DNA from: Diphasiastrum complanatum
Taxonomy: Eukaryota; Streptophyta; Lycopodiopsida; Lycopodiales; Lycopodiaceae
Assembly: GCA_029204225.1 (NCBI GenBank)
Contig: MU832070.1
Span: 1-64,000 of the forward strand
Direction: 5' to 3'
DNA length: 64,000 bases
The translations under genes and the position numbers were made by a program. Positions within the stretch are counted from its first letter, which is position 1. Every line of letters begins with the position of its first letter. The notes beneath the pieces were generated by a model. That model made no database searches and had not been told where the DNA came from. It worked only from the letters and a program-made list of their open reading frames with translations. Positions 37,501-49,453 of this stretch are shown one piece after another.

Positions 37501-38262
37501 GGCTCTCCTAGGACAAAACTGCATTTGATTTTTTGTTCTACTTTGACACAATCCAATCAATGAACTTTGATGCCCTTTTCCAAGCCCGTACATAATTCTT
37601 TGGGGTTGTTATGGCCACTGAGTTTCTCGGGCGAAAATTTAGGGTTTGACAAGGCTCACAAAGAGGGTTTTCATGCCCATTCCTCTGATAACGGATGGGA
37701 TGGGACATGTAAGACATCGATATTACTCGAGGAAGTGCATTGAGTCTGTTTGCAATGTCCATCCAGGGTCGGGAGTCCCGTGGGCCCAAACAGAGGCTCT
37801 CCCAAGGCAAAACTACATTGGATTTTTTGTCCTACTTTGACACAATCTGATCGGTGACTATTATTCCGGTATGGCAATGACACATGCCCTCTTGTAATCC
37901 CATACATTGTTCTTTGGGCAGTGAGAGACGGCCTGTGAATTGGAGGTCAAAAAATTATTAACACTATGTTTCTCGTGCAAAAGTTTTGGCTTTGACAAGG
38001 CCACAAAGATGGTTTTCATGCCCATTCCTCTGATAACGGATGGGATAGGACGTGTGAGACATTTGTATGACTCGTGGAAGTGCATTGAGTCTGTCTATGA
38101 CGTCCGTCCGGAGCCAAAAGTTCAATTGGCCCAAACAGGGGCTCTCCTAGGGCAAAACTGCATTTGAATTTTTGCCCTACTTTGACACAATCCAATCGGT
38201 GACTCTGATGCCTGTATGGGAACCACGCGTGCCCTTTTGCAAGCCCATACATAGTTCTTCAC
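34556..38262. repeat. Tandem satellite, ~345-bp monomer, about eight copies
   Basis: The marker GACAAGGCCCACAAAGATGG recurs at about 34608, 34961, 36337, 36680, 37028, 37371, 37648 and 37994. Most steps are 343-353 bp and one is shortened to 277 bp. Each monomer also carries GGTATGACTCGTGGAAGT and GGGCTCTCCTAGGGCAAAAC with 5-15% variation by eye. Minus-strand ORFs of 60-147 codons recur only because the repeat recurs. The array is interrupted at about 35065-36085. Confidence 0.92.
35065..36085. other. Foreign ~1-kb segment inside the satellite, flanked by inverted satellite pieces
   Basis: GTCTTTCTGCGACGTCC...GCCAAGAGTCTTGT (about 35052-35081) recurs as its reverse complement at about 36048-36083. 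CTGTTTGGGCCCACGAGAC at 35103 and 36085 is reverse-complement to the normal monomer. The GC-richer interior holds short minus-strand ORFs (35263-35520, 35548-35736), unrecognised, and an AATAAA at about 35524 on that strand. It may be a small transposon or an inversion breakpoint. Confidence 0.5.
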
Positions 38263-38667
38263 AATATGATGATATTTTGCTAACACCTAAGATTGAAACA
38301 CACTCTTGAAAAAGTCCATCAACTTAAAATCAAGAGACCCAATCAAATTTAGGATTCCTCCAAAAATGCAAAATAGTAAATCAAGCAAAAAATATATGCA
38401 AAACCTAGAATCTTGATACATCATCTTGTAGAATGTAACATCTGCTACCATGAGCAGTTTTTCTCTCCACATTCCAGTAAGTGGTTTTAAAAATCATCCT
38501 ACCCCAAGTGATTTGACCTAAAATGATGCTAGGATCACAAAGATCCGCTTTTTATACTTGAAAATGCATGATTTGAACTAGTAACACCTCTAAATCCACA
38601 TAGAATTTGTGGTGCCCTCAAATCCACCACTAGATTTGGAAAATAATCCAAATTTGGCCTGCAACCT
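38263..38667. other. Probable internal remnant of the following LTR element
   Basis: AT-rich sequence between the satellite and a primer site. No gag motif was seen. Confidence 0.35.
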
Positions 38668-38679
38668 GCTCTGATGCCA
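38668..38679 (-). promoter_or_regulatory. Primer-binding site (initiator tRNA-Met type)
   Basis: The minus strand reads TGGCATCAGAGC, one base off canonical TGGTATCAGAGC, directly after a CA-ending LTR. Confidence 0.65.
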
Positions 38680-39359
38680 TGTGAAAAAAAAAGATCTAAA
38701 ACATAATTGATGGATCTCTAAGATCTTGACCAAATTTGGATGCACATCTAAATTTAGCTACAAGATAAAAATCATCAATTTACACATGCTAGAATTGCAT
38801 AAATCACTAAAATCTAATCATAAGCACTTAAAGACAATAAGATATTGTCCCTATCCATACAAAAGCAGCAACCTACTTTCCTTACACACGTGTGGATGCA
38901 AGATCAACAACAAAAATGACATTGTACACACTAGAAATCAAGATATCTTGAGAAATACATATGAGATGGACATAGAATCAAAAGAGATGAATTTTCCACA
39001 TGAAATGAGAATACAAAGATACTTTTCCCACACCGATACTGCTATTTATAGCTTCTAAAATGTCATTTGGCCAATTGCCCAAAACTTGCCCTAAATGGTA
39101 ACTTCTTGGTACTTCATCAAAAAACCTAGAAATTATAGTCTAGATGCAATGTATGAAATTTAGCCAATTGGAATGGGTCCAAATCCGACCTCATCCATTT
39201 ATCTACTTGTCAAAAATAGTACAATTACTATTTAGGCCTTTAGTGATAAATATAAATCTATCTCTAAGTTAAAATTTCATGTTGGCCTCAAAATTGCCAA
39301 AATAGATCAACTAAACTAGTTAAATCTTTCAAACTATATACACTATAAACTGACTAACA
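38680..39359 (-). repeat. Candidate LTR (minus orientation)
   Basis: Transcript sense: starts TGTTAGTCAGTTTATAG at 39359 and ends in CACA at 38680, next to the primer site. TATAAATAGCAG (minus, plus 39040-39051) is a good TATA box, leaving about 340 bp of R-U5. No partner LTR was found, and the internal region is cut off by satellite at 38262. Confidence 0.6.
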
Positions 39360-39382
39360 TAAAGGTAATGCCTAGAAGTTTT

Positions 39383-39680
39383 AAGTGCATGTATCATAGC
39401 AAATAAATCCCTCCTAAGTTGTATAACACAACTGACTTTCGGTAAGTTTCTTGCTTTCAAACGCTATCAGCCTATCATTTTGTAAAAGAAACACTCCTAT
39501 TGTTGAATCACTTGCATTAGTTCATACAACGCAAGGTACATCTGGATTTGTGATCTGTAAAACAAGTGCTGAAGCACCCATTTGTTTGAGTTTCTCTAAA
39601 CATTGATTCAATGCTTTACCACTCGATAGGTAGACTAGGCTGACCTCTCTTCTTTTTCTTAGTAACTCTGCCTTTAGTTA
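39383..39680 (-). pseudogene. Ty3/gypsy RT-connection and RNase H fragment
   Basis: Reading the minus strand from 39680: LEKLKQMGASALVLQITNPD, then a stop, then TNASDSTIGVFLLQNDRLIA and FESKKLTESQLCYTT. This is the start of gypsy RNase H (usually ETDASDxAIGAVLxQ...AFESKKL). The conserved E/D before T is replaced by TGA, and a TAG follows the YTT block. It abuts the LTR ending at 39359, so that LTR probably inserted into or beside this older gypsy copy. Confidence 0.8.
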
Positions 39681-39858
39681 GATTTCAGCTGATTATCAAA
39701 ATGAGTGTAAGCGAAATGTGCTTGCGAGAGCTTATGATCCCATGGTATCAGATCCCCTCTACCCAGTTTGCCAATTGGAGGTTGAGTCTATTGAGCATCT
39801 ATTCTTTTACTAACGTAGGCACCTTGGGACTGATTTTGCACACCTCTTCAGTCATTGG

Positions 39859-39911
39859 GGGTTTAGGGTTTAGGGTTTAGAGAGAGAGAGAGGGAGGGGG
39901 GGGGGGGGGGG
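39859..39911. repeat. Interstitial telomere-like units and G tract
   Basis: GGGTTTAGGGTTTAGGGTTT covers three plant telomere units, followed by a short GA run and 16 consecutive G (39896-39911). It is too short to be a telomere. Confidence 0.85.
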
Positions 39912-39949
39912 AGGTAGTCCAATAGCATAGAATGAAAATAAAAACTAAG

Positions 39950-42440
39950 TAACCACTAGATGCAAAGCAAACTAAATGCACATAGTAGTTGTAGTGCCAT
40001 CGAAGATCTACTGGTTTCAATAAGTCTAGATCTTCCAAAATACCAATAGCTTGTAGACATGGCAGAAAGTGAGAACAACACGGTCCCTAATCTGTAAATC
40101 ACCTATCAAAACAAAACAACGCTGCCAACAAGTGAGCCAACTTCCATGATATGCATGGAATGCTTATTAACTTGACACAATTTCTCTACCATACATTATC
40201 AATTTCTTTCAAGATTTCTCATTTTTATATGGCAATACATTGAACTTGTAGAATATCAGGATTCGTTGATACTAAATTGCTTCTAAAGTATTGTCAAATA
40301 TAGACATTCTATTTAGACTAGTTGGAGATAACTACAACCAACTCTTCTATTTGACCAAGTGTGCTACTTGACACATTTTTAACGTTTTCCCGAGTTCTAT
40401 CCTAATCAAGTGCACATTGAAACAATGGTCACTATTTTGAAAATGGCCTTGCTTAAGAAACATGGTACCAAAGAATATATGTAATTAATTGGTATGCATA
40501 GAAATATCCGTAAGTTATCACAAGTCAAACAAGAAATGAATGGAACAAATTTGGAAAATGAACAAAACAATTTTTTTGTTTAAGATGACTTGTTGGACAA
40601 CAAAGCCTACTACATGTAGTCTTGCAAGATTCAATCTTAAAAGTTTACATGCATTTACTATATGAAAAACGTATTGTTCCTATATTTTTTGGTGGGTGGA
40701 AGTTACGAATAGAGCCACAATTGATCTAGAGCAAGTTATGAAAGCATCACATAAGCAAGACTTAAGCTATGAAAGCAGCACATAAGCAAGACTTAACCCT
40801 AGAAAGCAGGAAAGAGAGAGATTAAGGAGGCTAAAGAGAGATCAATATCATCAGCTGAATAACAAATGACATAGTTTCCCTACTTATAGCCAAGAGGAAG
40901 CCCTAAAAGGAAGCTTCCGATGGCTAGGGCCCAACTGGGAGGGAAAATAGTGCGCCCTCTAAGAAGGCCCCCACTCTCCAGTAATATGTCCAAATGGCCT
41001 AATAATAAATAATAAGGCCAAAGGCCAACCATACAGTCTAAGTGTCACTAATGACTAAAAAAGGGCCCAAGGCCTGCTTATGCATAAAGTAAAGTAAATG
41101 TAAATGGACGCGACGAATGTAATGAGCCGAGTCCATAACTGTGGGAAACTCTAATTGCTTTGAATGTTGTTAGCTATATCAACTTATTATACAAGCACAA
41201 CAACATAAAGAACAAAAATGCTTTGTTCAATTTAATGTATGTTTCTATGGTGTAACTACACAATTGCCATGCTACTAACATTATTGTTTGGTAAGTTTCA
41301 ATGGTTGGTTAATTTTTCAGTCTTGTGTTGGGCTCACCATGCAAGGAGCTTCCAACTCTCCGGAGTATTTTTCACAATAAGTAACACATTATATCTCAAA
41401 ATATTTTATATCTGCCCACTTTGGGCTTCTTCATGGTCCACCACTTCTTGTACAGTTAGTTAGTGACAGTTTCTTCCCAACTACTAGAGATCACCACTTT
41501 CTTATTCATGTATATAATTCACCTTCTTCTTTTGTAGGATTCATCACAAGCAAGAAAAGAAGAAAACATCTGTTTCTTTAGCAGCCCACAAAGTAGGCTG
41601 TCAATGCTTTTTCACATTTTTGGAAATCAGAAAACACAAAATTAATTAACAATTTGTTTTTGTGCTCGCAAAGGAAGTTATATATTATATCAATCGCCCA
41701 TAGGTTCAGCTGAGAGAGTCATGAAAGAGGACCTGAAAAAGGTGGTGAAATTCTCAATTTGCATGCACAATCCTACACAATGTGATTGTCAGTGTCTCAA
41801 ATTCTGGCAATCAACTAATCCCACAATGAAAATGGCAACAAATAATCTTACGCAAGTAGCAACAATACACATGTTCATATGTGGAGGCTTCATGGGGATT
41901 TGAAGATTCCCATATGAGGGTGAGGGTCTGAAAACCCATGAAATCAGTCCAAGGGCAAACTATATGCTACATAAAGACTGCAGAAAAAATTTGGACTCTT
42001 TGGTACATGCCATGTGTAGGTTAGTTCACTTTGAAAATCCACCATCTTAATGGGCACAATGCCCCTTATGATCCAGAATTTTGGCCATGATGTCATTAAC
42101 ACCATACACGCCATAATACCCCTTATGCTCCAAGTCTCATGGGCTTTATGGCCATAGCACCTTTGCACCACAGTACATACAATTACAACAGTAGGAGATA
42201 CCTTATTATACAATGCCACCAAAAATGGGCTACAAATTTCTGGTCAAGTCTTTACGGTGACATGTCTCATTTATAAGATGTTTTGTGAGGCAAAGGCCTT
42301 TGGGGAGGGCTTTACACTTTTGAAGGCCCTTGCCCACAGATGAAGCAAGAACTTTTTACTTTTGGAAAAGGACACCAATAGGTTCAAAGAAAAATACTTA
42401 CATTTAGGCATGACTAATATCCTTTTAATCAAGAGCACGT
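39950..42440. other. No gene recognised; possible LTR debris
   Basis: A 31-bp tandem duplicate sits at 40737-40798. GGCTATAAGTAGGG on the minus strand near 40890 and the following C- and GA-rich leader-like sequence resemble an LTR R region, but no borders were found. TGGTATCAGATCC at 39743 resembles a primer site. ORFs at 41239-42222 show no known motif. Confidence 0.4.
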
Positions 42441-43241
42441 TTTGTTGTAACTAGCACACATCATTGTGCTATAAATAGTAACATAACATATATGCTAGGA
42501 CTTCCATAGTGAGATCACTGGTAGGTACTTACTTTTGAAAAGTGCATCCACTTATCAATAAGCTAATTCATTATAAAGAACTATCTTCCCACATGTGGTG
42601 AGTTGCTGTATCATGGTTGAGTTTGGCTTGCCCACCCCACGATCCCAAAGACCAGTCTGCTCTACTTTGCCTCTTGATCTGGATAGGCTGCTTCACAATC
42701 TGTGGTGGCTAGCCCATCCCACGATCCCAAAGACCAGTCTGCTCTACTTTGCCTCTTGATCTGGATAGGCTGCTTCACAATCTGTGGTGGCTAGCTACCG
42801 AGTTCATGAAGAAACTCGAGCACTTGACTGCCATGCTGATACCCTACATTTAACATCAACAACAGCTCAAGGATGCAGGCAGTATCATACAACAAAAATC
42901 TGCAACACATACTAATATGTTGAAGCTTGGTCAAACTTGTTTTCATCCACATGTCAAACAAAAATTATATATCTTAAAAAAGACATGCTTTCCTCGAATC
43001 CTTCATATGTTATTTGAATTTCATGAAACAAACCATAGCTAGTAATAGTGATAGCTTAGGCCTTCCACTTCTTTGGCCTCATAAGAAAAAAGTTCATGGC
43101 TTGCTGTACATTATTCGACATATAATCAACTTCTTGCTATACATTATTAAAAGCATCACTAGCATCAGGCCTCACATCAGTGTTTCATAAAGGACGAAGT
43201 GCTCCTAACTATGAACATCTCCTGCATAGCTGTTCAAGAAC
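42441..43241. repeat. Duplicated 3' flank of QORH with an 82-bp tandem duplication
   Basis: Matches parts of 4.8-6.5 kb, as described there. 42631-42712 is repeated at 42713-42794 with a single C/T difference, so that local duplication is very recent. Confidence 0.8.
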
Positions 43242-44265
43242 TTACTGCACAGCATCATCCACAACAACAACTATTTTTCCAGTGGCATGTCCTTCTGAAC
43301 TTCTCTTCCATGCATCCTTTGCCTCTTCCAAGGAAAATTTTGAATCAATCACTGTCTTCAATTTTCCCTCTTCCACCAAGTCTACCAATATTCGAAGGTC
43401 TTTCGAGTTTGCAGACATGAGTAATGGAACTAGTATCTGCTTGGAAAAAGAAAGTTTGGTGAGAACACTTCTCACCAACCCTGTAGGAGAAGGTGTAAGA
43501 TCAATAACTTTCCCTTTTGGCTTAAGAACCTCCTGGAACGTTGACCATGGAATTCCGGTCGTGCAGTGTACAATGGCGTCATATTTACGACCTGAAGGAC
43601 TTTTCAAGTCAGAACCCTCCTGGGTTTTATAATCCAGTACCTCATCTGCCCCTAGGCTTTTAACAAGCTCAATGTTGTGACTTCCACATGTTGCTGTTAC
43701 ATGCGCACCGCCAAGCTTTGCAAGCTGCACATGAAACCGATATCCAAACAAAGAGTTTTGTCACAAACAAAAAACAGAAACCAATTTTTCCTTCTGTGTC
43801 TTCCAGAATTTAAATTTCATGAAAGTTGAGACTCAGCACCTGAGCACTGATCTTTTTTCAGTTTTAAAGTACAACATTGGTAAGCTGTAATTTGAAATTT
43901 TTTTGGTTGATTGTAATATAAAGAGATAAGTACAAAAGTCTGCAACCAGGCCCATGAACTGTAAAAAGGAAGCTTTTATAGATTCTCAAATATCCACAGT
44001 AGCGTAGTTTATCCGATAGTAACTACAACGTGAGTGTGGTGAATACCTGCACAGCAAATGTGCCAACACCACCAGAAGCTGCTGTGATAAGAATATCGCC
44101 CCTATACGAACCATCAAGATTTACACCAGCATAATCCCTGACACTCTGTAGTGCCGTCAATGCAGCCCCTGGCAAACAAGCAGCCTCAATTGCAGATACC
44201 TTTGTTGGTCTTTTTGTTGTGTACTTTACAGATGCAGCAACATATTTTGCCAATGAACCACCAGT
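43242..44265 (-). pseudogene. Second QORH copy, exons 4 and 5 only
   Basis: Exon 4 (44265-44047, 219 nt) and exon 5 (43724-43242, 483 nt) have exactly the same lengths, phases and splice borders as the complete gene at 6.6 kb. AASGGVG, LAKLGGAHVTATCG and the C-terminal GHATGKIVVVVDDAVQ are all intact, with no stop or frameshift across 233 codons. Similarity continues about 75 bp into the upstream intron, then ends near 44340. I found nothing like exons 1-3 up to 48 kb or beyond. It is either a 5'-truncated duplicate or a gene with a very long third intron. Lack of stops suggests a young event or residual constraint. Confidence 0.85.
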
Positions 44266-44636
44266 CTAGCACCAAAAGAATCACAGAGGATTATGAAAGA
44301 AATTTACAACTTGTAATTCATTTTCATATGACCACAATACAAACTTTTGAGCACTTCCACTCGTCCCTTTTACTTTGGTCCTCGGCCAACCTCTCAGCTT
44401 CCCAATGTTTAAACCACAGAGTAACCTTTTGAAACTCTCAAGATGTGTAATTGAAGCTGTGACATGAACTAACAGAACATCAGGAGTAGCAATAGATGTA
44501 GCAAGTGTAGAGGATACAGATAGAGATGTGGCTGAATATCCTGTGAGCTTGTAGGCCCTTGAAGACCCTAAATGGCATAAGTGAAGTGTGGTGGGGACTT
44601 GTGTTCAAAAGTTTGGGTATGCTCGTGTTGTAAGCT

Positions 44637-44639
<3 letters not shown>

Positions 44640-44678
<39 letters not shown>
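44640..44678. repeat. GA microsatellite
   Basis: About 39 bp of GA, ending in GCGCGAGAGAG. Confidence 0.95.
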
Positions 44679-44679
<1 letters not shown>

Positions 44680-44681
<2 letters not shown>

Positions 44682-47600
44682 AGAGAGCTTTATTAATGTC
44701 TTTTTCCATGTCAAAAGGCATATAAGACAAAAAGTACATATCAAGTGTGTGGTGCAAATAGGAGTGTAAAACGTCTCCGATAACGATAAAGAAAACATAT
44801 ATGAAATGTAGCTACTAAAAACATCATCTAGTAGCTACTAATGTATGATAAGAACTACTGATTGCTAATGACAAAATGTAACTATGATGGTGGTGATGGT
44901 AGACATGTATATGCTCATCATAAAGTCATAAAATCAATCAATTCCTGCTGCCACTGAAGAAAGATGTAATGGAGATTGTAGCTGGAGGTAATGTGTGCTG
45001 CCGATTTATCTAGGAAGTCGTCTGTGAAGTGTGTGTCTCCTCATACCGGTGATCCTATGAGCAACATGAATTTGGGTGTGTCAGGGTGACTAGAATGAGC
45101 TGGTTGACATAGAAATCTTGTCACAGAAGTAACATCTCTCTGATCATGAGTACCACACAACGTGGATCCTCATATGCTATAGTCGGCCATTCCGAAAGCA
45201 GAACCTCTCTAGTTGTACAAGGTCCATTTTATTTGGATGACTGGCATGCCCCATCAGATGGATATCACAAATCCACACCTGATTCTGTGATTTAGATAGA
45301 AGAATTAACATGGTTCAACACTACATTATGATCCTTACAGGTTAATGATAAGCTTCAAATCCCTCTGGATCCAAGAGCATTAACTCCAGGGACAAGCTAC
45401 TATCAATTAACAGATCCAATGTAATCCATATATCAGATTCTACTTCTAACATCACAATTGACATCCAAAACTGTGGATAACTCGATGGTTACAAAGATAT
45501 CAATTATGAATTCAACTAAATGAATTCTATCCAAGAAATTAATAACCAGTATTAAGCAATTATTTACTGGGATTTACCTAAAATCCTAACTGCGAAATAC
45601 ATTTTCCGATCACACTTACTACATCTGATGTCCACTCTTCTTCCCTCAGAATTTTCAATTCCTTGAAAATCTTTCAGCTAAGGTATCAAGAAGACGTAAC
45701 GACATTAGTAAATGTTTAAAATTAATTACTGTAGGAAAAAAAATAAAAAACAATTTCATTTCTATCCTATACCTGGGTTGAATAACTGATACATCAAAAA
45801 TCATCTACTGGTATGAAAAACACTACTAGTATGATCTTTTGAATATATTTCACCATAGGATTTAACTAGAAATAAAATCAGTTTTTTGTTTTTTAATTCC
45901 TATATTACGATTTTTCCAATAAAATTGGACTGTTCCCCCTTTTTACTTACTGGCTTAGGAATTACTTCGTTAAAGTTATCTGTAATTAATGGGAAATAGG
46001 ATTTGGATTCGGGTACTTTCTACATTGTATTCACTCCAAATAATATTGTTGAATAAAGAATTACTTCCAAATACTATGAATTTTCCACCATTAATTATTT
46101 AACAAGTATCTCAAAAGCTTTGGTTTGTTCAATCAAAACTACAATAACCAACTGATCGGTGCTCCACCAATTTTAAAAGGAGAAAACCGAAAAAACAGGA
46201 TTTAATTCCATTTACTGGGAGTAATCTTACTCCAGAATTAAATTGATAAAAAGCACAGTACCAGGGACCGAAAATTCCCACTAATTGGGTACTTGCCTGG
46301 AGAACCAAACCACAACCATTATTTTGTCAAATTCGGTTTAATAAATACTAACCGATTAGTACCGCTTGACACAAAACAGCAGTATTAAGTTCTCAAAATA
46401 CTAGGCTTACAGATAATTGTCAAGTTGATATGGACTTTATACATGCATATTGTCCACAGAGAAGAATAAAAAACCAAATTCTTTCTACCTCTTATCGGAA
46501 AACAATATCTGAAACCAAGTTTACTGCATTGACATACGTGCCCAAAGGAATCAAAATTCCTCTCACTGGAGGCTAGTAACTCAAATTTCCCAAGTTCCCA
46601 AAATCATTTTTGGAACCATTTTTGAAATTACATCCCATCAAGCACTTAAAACATCGGTTGACCCTCATGCACATACATGCAATTCCAAAACAAATTGCGG
46701 TCCCACAACTCTAAAATTCCCTAAACCATAGCACAAAAGAAAAACCCCTCAAAAACCTAAACATCAAAAATTTAGGAGCCGCCATCTCCCCAAAAAGGGA
46801 GGCAGCCCTGCCACGACCTCCATCAAGAGAAAGAGAGAGGGAGAGAGATCTTTCTCGCAGGTCGGGAGGCTTTTTGAACGTGGGTTTACTGGATCCGAAC
46901 CCAGATCACAGCTGCACACCAACGTCCATTATCAGACCCAGCCTCCGCGCTCTGCTGCCCACAAGAATCGGGATCCCAGCTCTCAACAACATCTGATTCT
47001 CCTCAGTGATGAACACCGCCAGACAGGATTAGAAGGCGACGCTCAACAGGCCTCCATTTTCACCAAGTTTGTTTGCAGGACAACATTACTCATTTACAAA
47101 CGGATGTTCCAGCAACTTGCAATTTGTTAAAGCAAGTTTACACATCGTTTCTACTATGCTTGCCTGACAGCGGCCCTTTCATTCACAAATAAACTAGAAT
47201 GCATCCACAATCCAAAGTCTAAATCTGTCACAGCTTAGAGAGTCATCAATTTACACTTTCCATTCAATGTTTTCAGTTTTCTTGTTCACAGTTTGCATGC
47301 TTCACAAGAGGATTAGTCTGAAACCATAAATCCTCACATGCAAACCTTAATTTCAAGATTTCCAAGGAACAGTCAGCTTATGTGTCCTAGATAAATTGAT
47401 TCCTTATCAATCTATCAACAAATAGCCTGCTAATAATCTGAATCAAAACTGTCCAAAACATTATGGACTCATGCAAATCACTCATCTAAGAAAAACAGAT
47501 TCAAACAAGAAAGTGGATCTATTCAAGCAGATCATTCTACATCAAAGGGAAATTTTTCCAAGGCTTCAGAAAATCAGAATGGATTCCACACTAATCCGCA

Positions 47601-48191
47601 AACGGAGAGCTACGGTGTAAAAACCGCAAAAAGGGAAAAGCTAGTGCACAGGGCCTCAAGAAATAACTAACTTGAGAGCAAGCAACTTGAGAGCAAAAGA
47701 ACTCTACAACAACTTGGGAGAATGAGGGAAAGGAAGTGAACGTACCTCCTTTATCCCCTCCCCTAAGCTCCTCTCCACCCTCATGCAAAAAGGACAAGTG
47801 GGGCCCAAGAAAGGCCCCATTTGTCCCTTCTAGACCTTTCTAGCCAAGTGGAGCCACCAAAAGGTGCCACATGGCTCATGGACCCCAAAGACTAAAGAAA
47901 TTCAATTCTGACCCTTTCTCTCCTCTCCAACTCCTACGTACCACAGCTCTCTCCATTCCCTTGGAGATCTGCAGGTACAGAGAGGGAGGAAGGAGATAGT
48001 ACGGCCAAAAAGGACAGGCCTTCAAGATTTCAGTTCCAAGATTAAAATGTTTTTAAGCTTAAAGCTTTGCTTAAGGTTATGTTAACTTTGCAAGCTTAAG
48101 AAAGGAGGAGGGATGGCAAGGTCGTGGGGAGGCGCGCTACTCCCCACCACCCCTTGTCATATCGTTGTAATCAGGAACCTGGGGGAGGTAG
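44680..48191. other. No gene recognised
   Basis: AT-rich and free of long ORFs to about 46740, then a GC-richer stretch (46780-47040) and mixed sequence. I searched it for QORH exons 1-3 and saw none. The last bases, GGTAG at 48187-48191, are the gypsy target duplication. Confidence 0.45.
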
Positions 48192-48549
48192 TGTTACGAG
48201 CTCGTAACCAGTGCCGAACCCTAGAGAACACAGATAGGTCAGATACCACAGTCAGGGTCGTGTCCAGCGTACATGACCAACAGGGCAAGACAGTGTGAGT
48301 AGTGTGCCCCAGCACAGTCCATAGCCATGGCGGGCCTAACACAGCCTAGGGACCCTGTCAGCAGGATAGGGCCCCTAGTTGGGTCCCGACGTGCAGTCGG
48401 CCACGTCAGTGCCACGTGGCCGACACTGGGCAGTAGCATGCTACCAGTCCTCACACTGGGCTAGGAGGGGCTTACTCTATATCAGGGAGTAGGCAAGGTT
48501 GGGTGGATCAGTTAGTGTTTGCCCTACTGTGGTGTTAGGATCTATTACA
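48192..48549 (+). repeat. Gypsy 5' LTR
   Basis: It begins TGTTACGAGCTCGTAAC, whose inner 16 bases are a perfect palindrome, and ends ATCTATTACA. The U3 region holds an 11-bp inverted repeat (48396-48424) enclosing CCACGTGGC. CTCTATATCAGGG near 48475 is the likely TATA box. Confidence 0.96.
48396..48424. promoter_or_regulatory. G-box hairpin in gypsy U3
   Basis: GTCGGCCACGT and ACGTGGCCGAC form a perfect 11-bp inverted repeat around a 7-base loop. The second arm includes the G-box core CACGTG about 55 bp upstream of the TATA candidate. The same block is retained in the 3' LTR at 54444-54472. G-boxes bind plant bZIP and bHLH factors, and a role in element expression is an inference. Confidence 0.55.
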
Positions 48550-48550
48550 C

Positions 48551-48563
48551 TGGTATCAGAGCC
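48551..48563 (+). promoter_or_regulatory. Gypsy primer-binding site (initiator tRNA-Met)
   Basis: TGGTATCAGAGCC, a perfect 13-base match, one base after the LTR. Confidence 0.97.
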
Positions 48564-49453
48564 ATCTCCATCCTAGGGAACTCAATTTTCAGCAGTGGAG
48601 AAAGTAGCTAGATTGCTCAGAACTTCTTCAAATTCTCAGAAAGAAATAGAGGAGGAGACTCGCTGTAGGAACAGTCTCCTACTGAGGAAATCTTGGTGGA
48701 TTTACTTGCTTTTTTGACGGAATCCGAACCAGAGTTTAAGGGTAGTTCCATCGCTGCAAAATCAGATAATAACTTCTGATTTTTGAGTGTAAAACACTGT
48801 TATCTGAGCGGAATTTCAAGGGAAAAAGATGGGCAGATCCATCGTTGTATAGACAGCCCTCAACTCTGAAATTTGTATGAAGTTTTGAGTAGATTAGAGC
48901 AAGTTCTAATCTGAATTAGTGTAGCAGGGTCAGCGCTGGACAGGGAGGAGAAAAGGTGAAAACTCATCCCTGTTTGTTGAGAATTCTCAGGAGTTTGAGC
49001 TTCAAACTTACTTGCTACAAACTAGCGACCTACAGACTTGGGTCAAATCGGAGATTTGAGGTGATTTTAGAGCTGTTAATTGGACAAATCGGGCCGGACA
49101 GGTTGCTGTCCAACCAGCGAGGGCAGGGACTTAAAAAATTCCGGATTTCCTTTTGTAAATTTCCGGTTTTTACTCGGTTTGTTGGAGCCCCACACCTGAA
49201 ATCAGATCAGTTAGCTACTCAACTCAAGAACCGGGAAATTTGGCACCGTTTTGAAGCTTCAAACTGGCATTTTCCGAGACAGCAGGTCTAAAATCTTGGG
49301 TAAAAGAGCTGAGAGGGTTCCTCTTCATTCTTTCTTTGGAAGTACAGTCCTCAGAAACAGCTAAGTCATCTTTCCTTTCCCTTGTACAGTTGTAAATTAG
49401 TCTTTTGGACTTTTTTCCTTCAGAGGTAAGGTAGCTCTCTTTCAGTTCCGAAG
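48564..49453 (+). other. Gypsy untranslated leader
   Basis: 890 bp between primer site and the gag ATG. The 111-codon ORF at 48956 has no Gag features and is judged spurious. Confidence 0.7.

Noticed and set aside
34645-38252. Repeated minus-strand and plus-strand ORFs of 60-147 codons in the satellite
   Set aside because: Similar peptides recur only because the DNA monomer recurs. Each is ended at different points by substitutions and none starts consistently.
39859-39880. Chromosome end
   Set aside because: Only three telomere units, with unrelated sequence on both sides.
46880-46930. tRNA-like B-box (GGGTTCGGATCC on the minus strand)
   Set aside because: No A-box at the right distance and no acceptor stem pairing was found.
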